DNA of 64,000 nt from Diphasiastrum complanatum (taxonomy: Eukaryota > Streptophyta > Lycopodiopsida > Lycopodiales > Lycopodiaceae). Below the pieces are notes generated by a model. It had not been told where the DNA came from. It ran no database searches and saw only the letters and a program-made list of their open reading frames with translations. The stretch lies in the NCBI GenBank assembly GCA_029204225.1, contig CM055099.1, positions 57,113,982 to 57,177,981 on the forward strand. Reading direction: 5' to 3'. Below are positions 43,930 to 55,239 of the stretch, one piece after another. Position 1 is the first letter of the stretch; every line of letters begins with the position of its first letter. A program made the translations under genes and the position numbers.

Positions 43930-46190
43930 TTAAAGGTTGTAGACCCTCAAAACTATTTGTGTAGAAACGAATGCGAGCGATATCATTGTGGGGGCTGTTC
44001 TGATGCAAGAGGGTAGGCCAATGGCCTTTGAGAGCAAGAAGCTCAACTCTACGTAGAAAAACTATCCAACTTATGAAAAGAAATCATATGCCATAATCCA
44101 TGCATTGAAGGCATGGAAACATTATTTGTATGGTGTGGAATTTTATGTGTACACCAACCATGACACCCTTAAGAATTTTTGCAATCAACCGGACCTAAGA
44201 GGGCGGCAAGCCAAGTGGGCTAAGTTGATGCATGAACTTCACATGGAGATTCGGTACAAGAAGGGTGTTGAAAATTGTGTGGTTGATGCATTATCTCGAA
44301 TATTATATCAAATGTCTCTTATGGTCATAGACAATGATTCAATTGTTGAGATTAGACAGGCTCATCAAGAGGATCATCATTGCTAGAAAGTGGTGAGAGG
44401 CAAATCTTGTACACTAGAATCTCAAGAGGAGAGCTCTGGTCTCTTTGCTCACACTCCCCTTAAATATACATAGAGGATGGCATAGTTAAAAGGAATGGTA
44501 AACTTCTACTTCCAGCTTTTGAAGAGCTGTAAGAAGATTTTGCATTCATGCAATAATAGCCCTATTGCAGGTCATCCTAGAGTGGAAAAGACCTATGAGT
44601 TGATCCTACATAACTTCTGGTGGCCTAAGTTAAAGAAAGTTGTATACCATCATGTGACACATTGTCAAAGGTTTAAGGTTATTAAATCTGAAAAGAATAA
44701 AATTCCTAGCAAGGAACACACTACCTGTTTCAGAACGAAGATGGGAGAGTATATCCATGGAGTATACCTCCAATTTGCCTCGTACATCATTACAACATAA
44801 TTCTATCTTGGTTGTCTTTGACACACGAAGATGGCTCATTTTATTCCAATGCGTAAGAAGATTTGTGCAACTGGAGTGGCTAACCTATTTATCAAGCATA
44901 TATTCAAATTTCAAACTTTATGGATTACTATCATCCATAGCATTTGATAGGGATACTCAACTTACTAGTAAATTCGACTGTAGTTATGGCCGAACTTGAG
45001 GTCCACCAACCAAGAATGAGCAATACGGAGCATCTTACGATGGATGGCCATACTGAGAGAGTTAACCAAACCTTGGAGAATATGTTGAGGGCATTGTTGG
45101 GAATAAGCAAACTCAATAAGAGAGATATTTCTCACTTTTGGAGTTTGCTTATAATGATAAAAAGAATGTAAGTACAAAAACAAGTCCTTTCGAGCTTAAT
45201 TATGGTTTTAGAATTGAGGCCTATTGAACTGGAAGAATCATATGATGAATTACAAGAAGTAGGTATACATGAAGGCTGAATTTTGTGTGTCAGCAAGTCC
45301 TATTACGGTAGGAATTCCTCAAAAGTGCCTAGCGCTACTAGTTTTCTAACTCAAATGAGTGAAATGCTTGTTAGTGAAGAAAAATGTTAAGCAAGCAATA
45401 AACTTATCAGAATTGTACGCCAAGAGAGCTCAACGTAGGAAACATGCTATTTTTCCAATTACCGAAGGACTCTAAGACCCTTGGACATGCAAATGTTACA
45501 AGTTGTCTCCAAGTTATTGTGGACCTTGGAAAATCATCAAAATAATGAGTGATGTTTCTTATAATTTAGCATTGCCTTAAACTTGTAAAGTGCATCTTGT
45601 ATTTCATTTTTCTAGATTGAAGAAGTTTTACATAATAGCGATAACTTGTTGTGTGAGATGGCTTGATTGCTTTGTAGGAGCGGGAAGATGTGATGCATGG
45701 GCCAACACGAGTATTTGGACCAATGGTTGAGGCATCTACACAATCCGCAGATCCATGAGTACTTAGTCGCATGGCATGGCATGGCAGATGTTACGAGCTC
45801 GTAACCAGTGCCGAGCCCTAGAGAACACAGATAGGTCAGATACCACAGTCAGGGTCGTGTCCAGCGTACATGACCAACAGGGCAAGACAGTGTGAGTAGT
45901 GTGCCCCAGCACGGTCCATAGCCATGGCGGGCCTAACACAGCCTAGGGACCCTGTCAGCAGGATAGGGCCCCCAGTTGGGTCCCGACGTGCAGTCGGCCA
46001 CGTCAATGCCACGTGGCCGACACTTGGCAGTAGCATGCTACCAGTCCTCACACTGGGCTAGGAGGGGCTTACTCTATATCAGGGAGTAGGCAAGGTTGGG
46101 TGGATCAGTTAGTGTTTGCCCTACTGTGGTGTTAGGACTTATAACAGCAGACCTCTTTCAAATGCTACTGAGGAGACCGGGCATGGTTTG
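43930..46190 (+). pseudogene. Gypsy RNase H-integrase remnant
   Basis: Plus-strand fragments in order: SDIIVGAVLMQEGRPMAFES, IIHALKAWKHYLYGVEFYVY and RYKKGVENCVVDALSRI (RNase H); HPRVEKTYELILHNFWWPKL and VTHCQRFKV (integrase zinc domain); AFDRDTQLTSKF (second catalytic Asp); GHTERVNQTLENMLRALLG (catalytic Glu); SPSYCGPWKIIKIMSDVSYN and CKVHLVFHFSRLKK (C-terminal module). A possible chromodomain relic EYLVAWHG follows. Numerous stops and shifts. The end is interrupted by a solo LTR. Confidence 0.8.
45789..46146 (+). repeat. Solo LTR of the copy A/B chromovirus family
   Basis: 358 bp in the opposite orientation to copies A and B, flanked by the perfect target duplication GCAGA (45784-45788 and 46147-46151). 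The last bases (TATAACA) differ from the family end ATTACA. A solo LTR arises by recombination between the two LTRs of a full element. Confidence 0.93.
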
Positions 46191-46399
46191 CACGCACAGC
46201 ATGCAAAATTTGTCATTGTAGATGGTGTTTTTTGAGGGGCAAGAGATGTCAAAGCTTTACTCCCTGTCTCGGTATTTACAGTTTCATATGATAACTTTAC
46301 ATTTGTAATTATTGACATAGCTTGGCATCGGCATATGGTGACCATTATAATTATGTTGTAATTAGTTTTGAATTGAACCTCAAAAGTTGTGCGCTTTGG

Positions 46400-46983
46400 C
46401 ATGGAGGTCTGGGTCATTTATCTGGACTAGTTGGACTGACCCCCTAGAAAGTAAGAGAATTGACTGGTCAACAAGACGTGTTGTCATGCCCAAAATTGGA
46501 CTGATCTCACATTATTATTCTAAAGGAGGTCAATAGGCCTATCTCAACCTGTACATTAATTGCAATTATGAGGGGTGTTGAACCCCTCATTGTATTTAAG
46601 TATAATTAATGGTTTAGAGGCCTACTTCTCATGATGGTAAATTTCTATGGAACTAGCAGTGACTCATAGGTAAGTGGCTAATGTGGACCAATTAGGCTGC
46701 TGACGTGTCCCAGTGAGGTTTCACACTTCACTCCTAGTTGGGGTGGAGCCTTGGAGGGTGTAGGTATACCCGTAGGCCTCTCTTGGAAGAAAGCTTGATT
46801 GTGTGTATTGTAGCCACATGCTGCTAGTGTGACATCTCTCTTATTGAGTCCTTGTTTGGTCCATAGCTTGAGGCTAGATACGATTGATCTAGGTTGGTTG
46901 GGTAAGTTTGATCCACCATTAGTTCCCTTTGTTAATCTTGATTCAGCATCATAGTCTTTGATCCTTGGCGGAGGTCTTGAAAG
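46400..46983 (+). repeat. Probable LTR remnant followed by a primer site
   Basis: Non-coding sequence that ends four bases before a TGGTATGAGAGC primer-like site. The left border is not resolved. Confidence 0.4.
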
Positions 46984-46995
46984 TGGTATGAGAGC
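46984..46995 (+). promoter_or_regulatory. tRNA-iMet primer-binding site (one mismatch)
   Basis: TGGTATGAGAGC differs from the canonical TGGTATCAGAGC at one base. Confidence 0.6.
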
Positions 46996-47059
46996 TTCTA
47001 ATTGTCTTTGATCCTTGGAGATAAGGGAAGATATGCGTGTCGGACGTGGTTCCTATCAA

Positions 47060-47180
47060 AAAGAAAAAACTCTGTGAGTATCATGACTCACAATGTGCAA
47101 GGCATCCAAGCATACATCGTGCACTAAATTTGGCACGAAGAGACTTTTATTGGCCAAAATTTAAATCTCATAAGGCCAAC
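47060..47180 (+). pseudogene. Gypsy integrase zinc-domain scrap
   Basis: LCEYHDSQCARHPSIHRALN followed by LARRDFYWPKFK is the H-H half of the HHCC zinc-binding domain that opens Gypsy integrases. Nothing of the catalytic core follows. Confidence 0.7.
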
Positions 47181-47341
47181 TGCTAAAGTTTGAGCAACAA
47201 CGACACCCCCACCCCGACCTCCTCCACTAAGATTGTCTACACACTCCACCATGCCTTAGAGCACCATTCGTCAATCCTTTCGAAAGGGCAACGAGGATAC
47301 AACCAACGAGAAATGGCTAACATGTTCTAGGGCCTAAATCT

Positions 47342-48063
47342 GTGTTGCAGCAGATCGCGATCCGCTGCAAAAACGTTCCGGATCGTGCGATCCGGAACGT
47401 CAACGATCCGCAACCCGGATCGCAATTTTTTTTTTTTTTTGTGGAAAAAGTAGTAATGGCCAAATTTTTTTTTTTTTTGAGTTTAATACTAACTAAATCA
47501 GTTTTAAATGGTGTTCTGATGCCAATGGTTTGCAGATCTACTGATTCCGTTTTCTGTTAGAAAATGATAGAAAGAGTTAAAAGGAGCCTTCCTTAGATTG
47601 GCAGGAATTGTATACTTCTTTTGGAATAGCTGAAACAGGGGGTTCGGGGGGCGGTAGCCCCCCGAGAAACAGGAGGTCTGGGGGACGGTAACCCCCCGGT
47701 GGGGGATTTGGGAGGCCTCTTCATGATTTGGCCTTCCAACTCCCTGAGTGAAAACAAACTTTTTGGTGTTTCGCACCCGAAACAATCGGCAGACTACACA
47801 ATCCAAATTTCTGAAACCATATGAAAATGCGGCCAGTTTTCTTAAACCATCTACTGATGTCCAGATTTCTAATCAATGTAGCCCACAGCCATCTGAAACC
47901 AAGCAACAGATCTGCATAACAATTGCTTTTTTGATATCCTTTCACATGATACCCATATTGGCAACTAAACCAAAAAAAAAAAAAAAATTGCGTTCCGGGA
48001 AACCCTAATGGGAAATCCCGGATCGCGTTCCGAATCGCGTTCCGGAACGCGGACTGCAACCTT
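47342..48063. mobile_element. MITE-like element with GATCC/GGAACG palindromes, 722 bp
   Basis: Flanked by the direct repeat GGCCTAAATCT (47331-47341 and 48064-48074). The ends carry GTTGCAG/CTGCAAC. Subterminal regions are full of inverted GATCCGGAACG-type motifs, including a 13-bp-arm hairpin at 47373-47400 and GCGTTCCGGAACGC on the right. The centre has poly-T/poly-A runs and a G-rich segment (47638-47712). The 11-bp direct repeat is longer than any standard target duplication, so the exact limits are uncertain. Confidence 0.55.
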
Positions 48064-48074
48064 GGCCTAAATCT

Positions 48075-49267
48075 ATAGTTCACCATAGCAAACACCCACG
48101 TATTCAAAAATGTCATTATTGATGTAGCAATGTGCACTACTTATAGGCCCTGAGCACCAAGACTCTACGAAACACACACCTTAGGTACAATCGAGTTGAT
48201 ACCCAATTTTAATAGCTTAAGTCTTGTTGGGAGGTCTTTGGTTGCTCCATTATGGGCAATGGACCAACTGACATTCACACGAGTCGATCGTCAACATCCT
48301 CATTTCCAATTGCATGGGCACCATGTTTCTATAAGGTAGTGGACATCTCTTGTGGGGGGTGCCATCCAAGATGGGCAATACATTTTCAAGTAGATCTAGG
48401 ATGCCATACAGTTTGTTAAACCAGATCACGTGGTGCAGGTTGTCACAAACAATGCATCAAAGTGCTTTGAGATGGGCAAAATTTTGAGTCGTCCCCTACA
48501 CCCCACATTGTCTATACTCTCTATATCACAAACCAAAGCCTACAAGAGCCCAAACAAACACCAAAGTATGCACAAATATCCACTTTATTGATTCCTCTTT
48601 ATAGTAAATATGAAGACCCTTTCACAAAACACACTATTGAGCAGTATTGCGAAGTTTCCTCCTAACCAAAGCTACATAGAAGAAAAAGTGAGGAGAGGCT
48701 ATTCCTCTTCTAGTATACATGCCCCTCCACCTCAAGCACCCACTTGACAATTCCCTCCTAAGCACAGATGTGGCGCATGCTATTAACCACTTGCTCTTGC
48801 CACTTGACAAAACCATGACACATATATATACAAGTAAGGCAATTACTATTTTTGAACAACAAGTGTCAGTCGTGTATAGGACCAAGTGTCCTTAGCATGT
48901 GACAGTCCCGTTGACTAGTCAACTCCTACTGTTTAGGAGATTAATCTAGCAACCTCTGAATAAAGACCCAATATCCCTTACCAATTACAAGCAGGTCGAC
49001 AAGTTTATTAAGACACTATTATTTACATTTACTTACAAAACACCTTAGCCTTTTAAATATTACAATTTACAGGTGAAAATATGTTCACATTGAGGTAGGA
49101 ATATAAGTGTATGACATTCTTTCGCTCCTTAAGGAACATCGTCCTCAATGGTTAAATCTAGGCTATGCATGCAAAGCGTGCGTAGTCTGCCAAGTAGCAT
49201 CAGAGAGATGTCTATTGTGCCACACAAACAAGTATTCACATACCATACAATTTCTCAATGTTGTCCC
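48075..49267. other. Unassigned sequence
   Basis: No domain recognised. The last 150 bases before copy B (CTTAAGGAACATCGTCCTCA region) resemble retroelement leader sequence but cannot be assigned. Confidence 0.4.
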
Positions 49268-49625
49268 TGTAATAGATCCTAACACCACAGTAGGGCAAAC
49301 ACTAACTGATCCACCCAACCTTGCCTACTCCCTGATATAGAGTAAGCCCCTCCTAGCCCAGTGTGAGGACTGGTAGCATGCAACTGCCAAGTGTCGGCCA
49401 CGTGGCACTGACGTGGCCGACTGCACGTCGGGACCCAACTGGGGGCCCTATCCTGCTGACAGGGTCCCTAGGCTGTGTTAGGCCCGCCATAGCTATGGAC
49501 CGTGCTGGGGCACACTACTCACACTGTCTTGCCCTGTTGGTCATGTACGCTGGACACGACCCTGACTGTGGTATCTGACCTATCTGTGTTCTCTAGGGTT
49601 CGGCACTGGTTACGAGCTCGTAACA
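49268..49625 (-). repeat. 3' LTR of copy B
   Basis: 358 bp, TGTAATAG...CGTAACA, followed by the polypurine tract AAGGGAGAGGGAG (minus strand, 49626-49638). Confidence 0.95.
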
Positions 49626-49656
49626 CTCCCTCTCCCTTAAGAACCGTCTTGGTCCT

Positions 49657-50964
49657 CTAAGACAAAGTCTGGAAAAATCTTGCGAAGGACGCTGCCTCTT
49701 TCCCAAGTGGCATTCTCAACAGGCTGATCATTCCACTTAACCAGATATTCTCGGTATAGAGTATGACGAGTCTGCGTCTCTCTACTATCAAGAATTTCCT
49801 CTGGTTCATGTGGAGGTGATCCAATGGGAGAACTAGAACACTGTCCCCTACCAGATTATCTGATCTGGTTAAGGCTTTTCGTAACTGACTTACATGAAAA
49901 ACTGGAAAAACCTTACTGCTGTGTGGGAGTTCTAGTTCATAGGTGACCTCGCCTAGTCTCCTACTGATGGTAAAGGGACCACAATACCTTGGAGACAACT
50001 TAGCACACACTCCTGATTTGAGGGTTTTAGAGTCAACTGGGACTCTCAAGTAGACTTTCTCACCAGTGGAGAACTGCACATCCCGTCTGTGTGGATCTGC
50101 ATAATGCCTGGCTCGATCCTGGGATTGTCTAAGGCTACGCTTAGCATGTTCTATCATCTGGTTTAGGTCTTCTAAAAAGTTTCTGGCTGCTTCAACTTTT
50201 TCTTGTTTAAACCCTACAGCTGTGGGTGAGCGTGGCTGAAAACCGTACATCAGCATAAATGGGCTGTATCCCGTAGCTGAATGTTTGGTACTGTTGTAAG
50301 CAAACTCTAATATCGAGAGATACTCCTCCCAATTAGTCTGCCTCTTGCTGACGTATGCACGAAGCATATCCTCCAGCACTTGATTTACCCTTTCTGTTTG
50401 ACCGTCCGTCTGTGGATGGTCGGTGGTACTCATATTAAGTTTAGTATGGAGATGATGGAATACTGCCCTCCAAAAATTTCCAGTAAACTTACTGTCCCGG
50501 TCGCTGACTATGCCGGAAGGTAGACCGTACAATTTAAATAGCCCGTCTACAAACAACCTCGCTAACTCTGGAGCTCTAACGGTTGTTTTGGTCGGAATAA
50601 AATGAGCCATTTTGGTCAGACGGTCAACTGTGACCCATATAGCGTCATTACCCTTTTGGGTTTTAGGCAGGCCTACTATAAAATCCATGGAGATACTCTC
50701 CCATTTACCAGCTGGTATTTCTAAGGGATGCAACAACACTCCTGCCTTTAAACGCTCTGCTTTATTTACTTGACATTTCTGGCAACTGGTTACATACTGG
50801 TGGACGTCCTTTTTCATACTGGGCCAGGAAAATTGCCTACGAAGAAGCTCATAGGTCTTCTGTATGCCTGGGTGTCCCGCACTAGGATTGTCATGACATT
50901 CATATAGGACCTGCTGCCTATAATCCTCTGAATTGGGGACACATACTCTATTTCTATAGAGCAA
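49657..50964 (-). CDS. Copy B: integrase with uninterrupted catalytic core
   Basis: A 435-codon frame holding a full Gypsy integrase, which cuts the LTR cDNA ends and joins them to target DNA. The zinc domain (CHDNPSAGHPGIQKTYELL and VTSCQKCQ, HHCC complete) is followed by the DDE core: SMDFIVGLPKT (Asp), GIVSDRDSKFTGNFW (Asp) and HPQTDGQTERVNQVLEDML (Glu). The C-terminal module YCGPFTISRRLGEVTYELEL and VFPVFHVSQLRK comes next. An 8-bp deletion relative to copy A (49815 region) shifts the frame before the chromodomain, so the last 60 or so residues are altered. It is the only pol domain in the window with all catalytic residues in one open frame. It is not linked to a functional element, and expression is unknown. 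Confidence 0.88.
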   Translation of the reverse strand: MLYRNRVCVPNSEDYRQQVLYECHDNPSAGHPGIQKTYELLRRQFSWPSMKKDVHQYVTSCQKCQVNKAERLKAGVLLHPLEIPAGKWESISMDFIVGLPKTQKGNDAIWVTVDRLTKMAHFIPTKTTVRAPELARLFVDGLFKLYGLPSGIVSDRDSKFTGNFWRAVFHHLHTKLNMSTTDHPQTDGQTERVNQVLEDMLRAYVSKRQTNWEEYLSILEFAYNSTKHSATGYSPFMLMYGFQPRSPTAVGFKQEKVEAARNFLEDLNQMIEHAKRSLRQSQDRARHYADPHRRDVQFSTGEKVYLRVPVDSKTLKSGVCAKLSPRYCGPFTISRRLGEVTYELELPHSSKVFPVFHVSQLRKALTRSDNLVGDSVLVLPLDHLHMNQRKFLIVERRRLVILYTENIWLSGMISLLRMPLGKEAASFARFFQTLS

Positions 50965-50973
50965 GTACTCATC

Positions 50974-51729
50974 CTAAATGGAATACTGTTTCCATTTGAA
51001 TCCTTGAGTCAACTGACCCTCAACCATTGGGGTTTGCTTGGGTAATACAGGCTCAGAATCCTCAACGTCATCTAATGACGTATACTCGAACTCATCATCA
51101 TCCTCAACGGAAGCTGCCGTATTCTTGGATGAACTGGCACCAGCCCCGGGAACTGGTTCTGGAGTCTGTAACTGTCTGTTCTGGACCGCGTTCCAGATAA
51201 TAGAGAAGAATGCATCATGCTGGCATTTCCCTCTCAAGGACTCGAGTAACTCATTACGAATCTGAGTAAAACTCAGCTCGTTTATCATAGGCATTCTGCT
51301 AAGGGCATCTGCTACTGTATTGAATTTTCCACGTCTATATCTGATAGACATGTCAAACTCTTGCATCAACTCTGCCCAACGAGCTTTCCGACCTCTAAGC
51401 TCAGGTTGATTGCAAAGGTATCTAAGACTCTCATGGTCTGTCAGGACCTCAAAGTTGGCACCATACAAATAATGCCTCCAAGTCTTAAGGGCATGGACTA
51501 TAGAAAAGAGTTCCTTTTCATAGGCACTGTACCTAGTCTGAGCTGGCTCGAGTTTTTTACTCTCGAACGCAACTGGTCGTCCACCCTGAGTTAGCACAGC
51601 GCCTACTGCAAAGTCGCTAGCATCTGTTTCGACCACAAATGGCTGATTGGGGTCGACGACTTTTAAGACTGGTGCTGTACCTAAGGCTGTTTTGAGAGCA
51701 TCAAAGCTCTCCTGTTGTGCGGACTCCAG
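50974..51729 (-). pseudogene. Copy B: RNase H
   Basis: The frame reads FDALKTALGTAPVLKVVDPN, VETDASDFAVGAVLTQGGRP, YSAYEKELFSIVHALKTWRH, FEVLTDHESLRYLCNQPELR and RRGKFNTVADALSRM. The Asp, Glu, Asp, Asp expected of RNase H are all present. It starts abruptly at ESAQQ where the deletion joins the LTR, and a stop at about 50974 separates it from integrase. There is no RT. Confidence 0.85.
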
Positions 51730-52087
51730 TGTAATAGATCCTAACACCACAGTAGGGCAAACACTAACTGATCCACCCAACCTTGCCTACTCCCTGATAT
51801 AGAGTAAGCCCCTCCTAGCCCAGTGTGAGGACTGGTAGCATGCAACTGCCAAGTGTCGGCCACGTGGCACTGACGTGGCCGACTGCACGTCGGGACCCAA
51901 CTGGGGGCCCTATCCTGCTGACAGGGTCCCTAGGCTGTGTTAGGCCCGCCATAGCTATGGACCGTGCTGGGGCACACTACTCACACTGTCTTGCCCTGTT
52001 GGTCATGTACGCTGGACACGACCCTGACTGTGGTATCTGACCTATCTGTGTTCTCTAGGGTTCGGCACTGGTTACGAGCTCGTAACA
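51730..52087 (-). repeat. 5' LTR of copy B
   Basis: I find no difference from 49268-49625 by eye. No primer site adjoins it; only CCAG of the leader remains. Confidence 0.95.
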
Positions 52088-52189
52088 GCCCCCCCGGTCC
52101 AATATCTATCAAATCCATGCATCACCTCTCCATGCTCTTGAAACAACACAAGTATGTCAGTCAATGACTGATCCCCTCATGTGAGACCC

Positions 52190-53090
52190 TCTTTAACCAT
52201 GAAACATGAAAAACAGGATGAACCTTACAATCCTAAGGCAATGCTCATTGCTAGTTTATAAGCAACATCATTTAACTCCCTAAACTAATTTCCAAGGTCC
52301 ATAATAACGCAAAGATAACTTATAACATTTCCTTAGTTTTAGAGAAGTGAGTCCTTTGGAATTAGAAAAATCACCATGTCTACTTCGTTGAACTCTTTTG
52401 GTGTGAGATCCCTATCAGCAAATAATTTCAGCGATCTATTGCTTATTTCACGTTTTTCTTTGCTAACTTGAGCATTTGCACCATTTGAGTTAGAAAATCA
52501 ATAGTAAAAACATTTCTTTTTTATCATGATAAGCAAATTCCAAGAATAAAAAATACCTTTCCCATTGAATTTGCTTAACACTTGTGAACCCCCTGAGCGA
52601 GTCTCCTAAAAGTTGGTTACCTCTCTCTATTTGACCAACCATTTTAGGGGGATCAATACTAATCATTCTCAACCTCACCTCAAGCTTATCCATTACATAG
52701 TCCAAAAATGACCTATAAAGCATGTATCCCTATCAAACATCATCCAGTATGGAGATGGCAACCCATGAAGTCCGAATATATGTTGTATGAATCAACTACG
52801 TCAACTGCATCTATATTTTTACTTCTTGGTATAAAAAGAGCCATTTTTTGAGTCTATCAACCACCACCACTTCGACATCATGCTAATGCTCCATACAAGG
52901 CAAGTGTGTAATGAAGTCCATCGCAACACTCTAATCATCCCTCTAGACTAGCGAATGGGTGTAATGATCTAGGAATTTTGATCCTTTTACTTGACAACTA
53001 AAACAGTGTGTCACAAAACTGTGGACACCTTTCTTTGATTTAGGCCACCAAATATTACAAAAGGTCGACTCATAAATAAAACCTTGAATC
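52190..53090 (-). pseudogene. Gypsy integrase remnant
   Basis: On the minus strand ISIDPPKMVGQIERGNQLLG carries the catalytic Glu helix, followed by QWERYFLFLEFAYHDKK. Downstream CKVHPVFHVSWLK is the C-terminal module. The upstream DDE Asp blocks are only vaguely visible and stops are frequent. It belongs to an older element than copies A and B. Confidence 0.7.
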
Positions 53091-54535
53091 CAGCTGCACA
53101 AGAAATGGGGAGCATAGACCACTCACTCACTCTGCTTGCACTGTAAGGAGATGAAGAGATAAAACAGAGTGCAATATCTCAGATCGCGCCTTCCTGATTT
53201 CTAATTTTCTACACAGCGTTATTAGCACAACTTATGCACAATTTGTAGCTGCCTTTTGGAAACAAGGTACTTGCCAGCGGTATTTTTCTAAGGAGAATGC
53301 CCCATTAACGCCCAGAAGTTCCAGCCAAATATACAAAACAATGCAAGACAGATATCCGAAACGCATAATCTCACAGCAACAAGAGAAGCAGGCAGAAGCA
53401 GAAGCAGAAGCAGAAGCAAAAGCCAAATAGTGAAGAAACCTTGCTTTAAATCCCACCACCAACTCAGCTCCACGCCCTGCTTGGCTCGCCTCTTCAATGT
53501 GCAAGTCGGAACTTGAACAATGTTAAAATTTGGAGCAATGACCCTCAAGGTAGGGTAAAAGGCATGGGCATGGGCATGGGCATGGGTTTGGGTATGCTGT
53601 ATTTGGTTGGGGGAAAAGAGAAACCACAACCTATTTCATTATGTAATTGCTTTTGAGATTTGATTTTTGTAAGCTACTATAATGAGTTTCTAAAAGCACA
53701 TGCGTCGTGCTACATGTGTTCAAACACCAAAAATGCGTAAAGGGCTTAAAATTGCAATCAAATATTCTGAAAAAACTTTGAGTCTAAGAGGACATGTCTA
53801 TGGCAAAGCTTCTCATGAGGTCGTAGATCATCTAATTTTTTGTTTTAATAGAGTGCCATATCAATTGCACATTACTAATCTAAGCTTTGGAGCATTGATC
53901 GTGAAGCTCTGTGGTAGAGGGTTGAGCAATGGTTTTCACTCATTACGTATAGTAGAACCATGAGCTACTTAGGGCTTACTAACATCCCAATGTGAAACTA
54001 AGGAACAAAAACCTATTCCATTAAGTGCATTCTCCAAACGTTGATGGTCTTTACTCTTAGGTATAGTGAAACTATGTGCCAATTAGGGTTTTTCAAGTCA
54101 TGGTGTGGACCAACAAACCCCAACTTACTCCATTGTATAAGTGTTTCCATGGGTTGATAGTACTAAAAAGCATTGTGTAAGTGCATTCTCCAAATGTTGG
54201 GAGCTATAAAAATGCAAATCAATATGATGCTTTCAAGGGACTTAAAAATGAGGATGGTCCATGTATTTGACGTGTCAACCTCTTTTTTTGTTTCTTCTTG
54301 CATGTCTTGTTGTCATTGGTGCAAAGTCCTTTGGATTAAGAAGGAATAGCGCTCTTGCTAGATGTTAATAAGTTGTCACTTTTCAAAATTTAAACTTGTT
54401 GGTCATGGTCATGTTGTCTCATCACCGTATGCTAGGTTTGAAGTTTCTATTCAATTCGTGTCTTGGCATAACATCCATCCCCCTCGTTTTTTTCTTCAAG
54501 TTGGAGTATGTATGTATATATGTATGTATGTATTT

Positions 54536-54540
<5 letters not shown>
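53091..54540. other. Unassigned sequence with short repeats
   Basis: Contains a (GCAGAA)n tract at about 53391-53420 and (GGCATG)4 at 53561-53586. The open frames over these tracts are low-complexity artefacts. The frame 53700-53963 is not recognisable. Confidence 0.45.

Positions 54541-54610
<70 letters not shown>
54541..54610. repeat. (TG)35 microsatellite
   Basis: Seventy bases of uninterrupted TG after a looser TATG tract from about 54506. Confidence 0.97.
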
Positions 54611-54612
<2 letters not shown>

Positions 54613-55239
54613 GTACTTATCAGTTTAGTCTCTTCTGTAAACACTCACTTGGTGTTGAAATCATCATTTACAAGAATTGATTAGACGATAAATTTTGTTA
54701 CTTTGTATATATGGACATAGAGTGTAGGATTAGAATAAGAAAGAATTACTTACAACAGATTATTTGAATTATTAGAATCAGAATTTATTGAGAGAGAGTG
54801 TGTGTGAGCAATCAAAGATGATAGAGAGATTGATTTATCTGTCAATTGCTTCTTTGATCAACTGAAGAAGCATACTAGGATCATAGCACTTAGTGCAAAA
54901 CTACTCCCTATCGTGATCTGATCATTGTATTCAAGCAACTTAAATTTACAGATTCACTATTATCTATGTATGTGTTAATCGTAGTCAAATGCTCTTGTGT
55001 TCTTTCTCTCTTTATCTAATATTTTTATTCCGTAGATTAACGTAGAATATCTGACGAAGAATGCATGGTTGTCATAGACACCTAAATTATTTGCACTCTT
55101 CATGATTGTCTACAACACCTACATAAGATATTCTACTAAGTTAAACGCATGATTTGATTATCTAGCAATTTGTTTGGATATGGAAAAATCTATTCTTAAA
55201 AGTATTGTTTTTTTCTTGGGAGAAATGTTCCAACACTTT
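54611..55239. other. Unassigned sequence
   Basis: AT-rich, no coding signal; a short GAGAGAGTGTGTGTG tract at about 54790. Confidence 0.5.

Larger units (their letters stand above)
49268..52087 (-). mobile_element. Gypsy chromovirus copy B, 2.8 kb, deletion derivative
   Basis: Same family as copy A. Two 358-bp LTRs that look identical enclose only RNase H, integrase and the C-terminus. Gag, protease, RT, leader and primer site are missing: the RNase H side (GGACTCC) is joined to the last bases before the 5' LTR. The flanks GTCCC and GCCCC are a target duplication with one mismatch at best. Confidence 0.93.

Noticed and set aside
49363-49578. A 71-codon frame repeated in every A/B-family LTR
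   Set aside because: It is antisense to the element and conserved only because the LTR is; no protein-like features.
53232-53629. Leu- or Ala/Ser-rich minus-strand frames resembling a signal peptide or membrane segment
   Set aside because: The hydrophobic run is the translation of a GCAGAA repeat; no homologous protein features on either side.
54362-54680. Cys/Val-rich open frames
   Set aside because: Translation of the (TG)n microsatellite.
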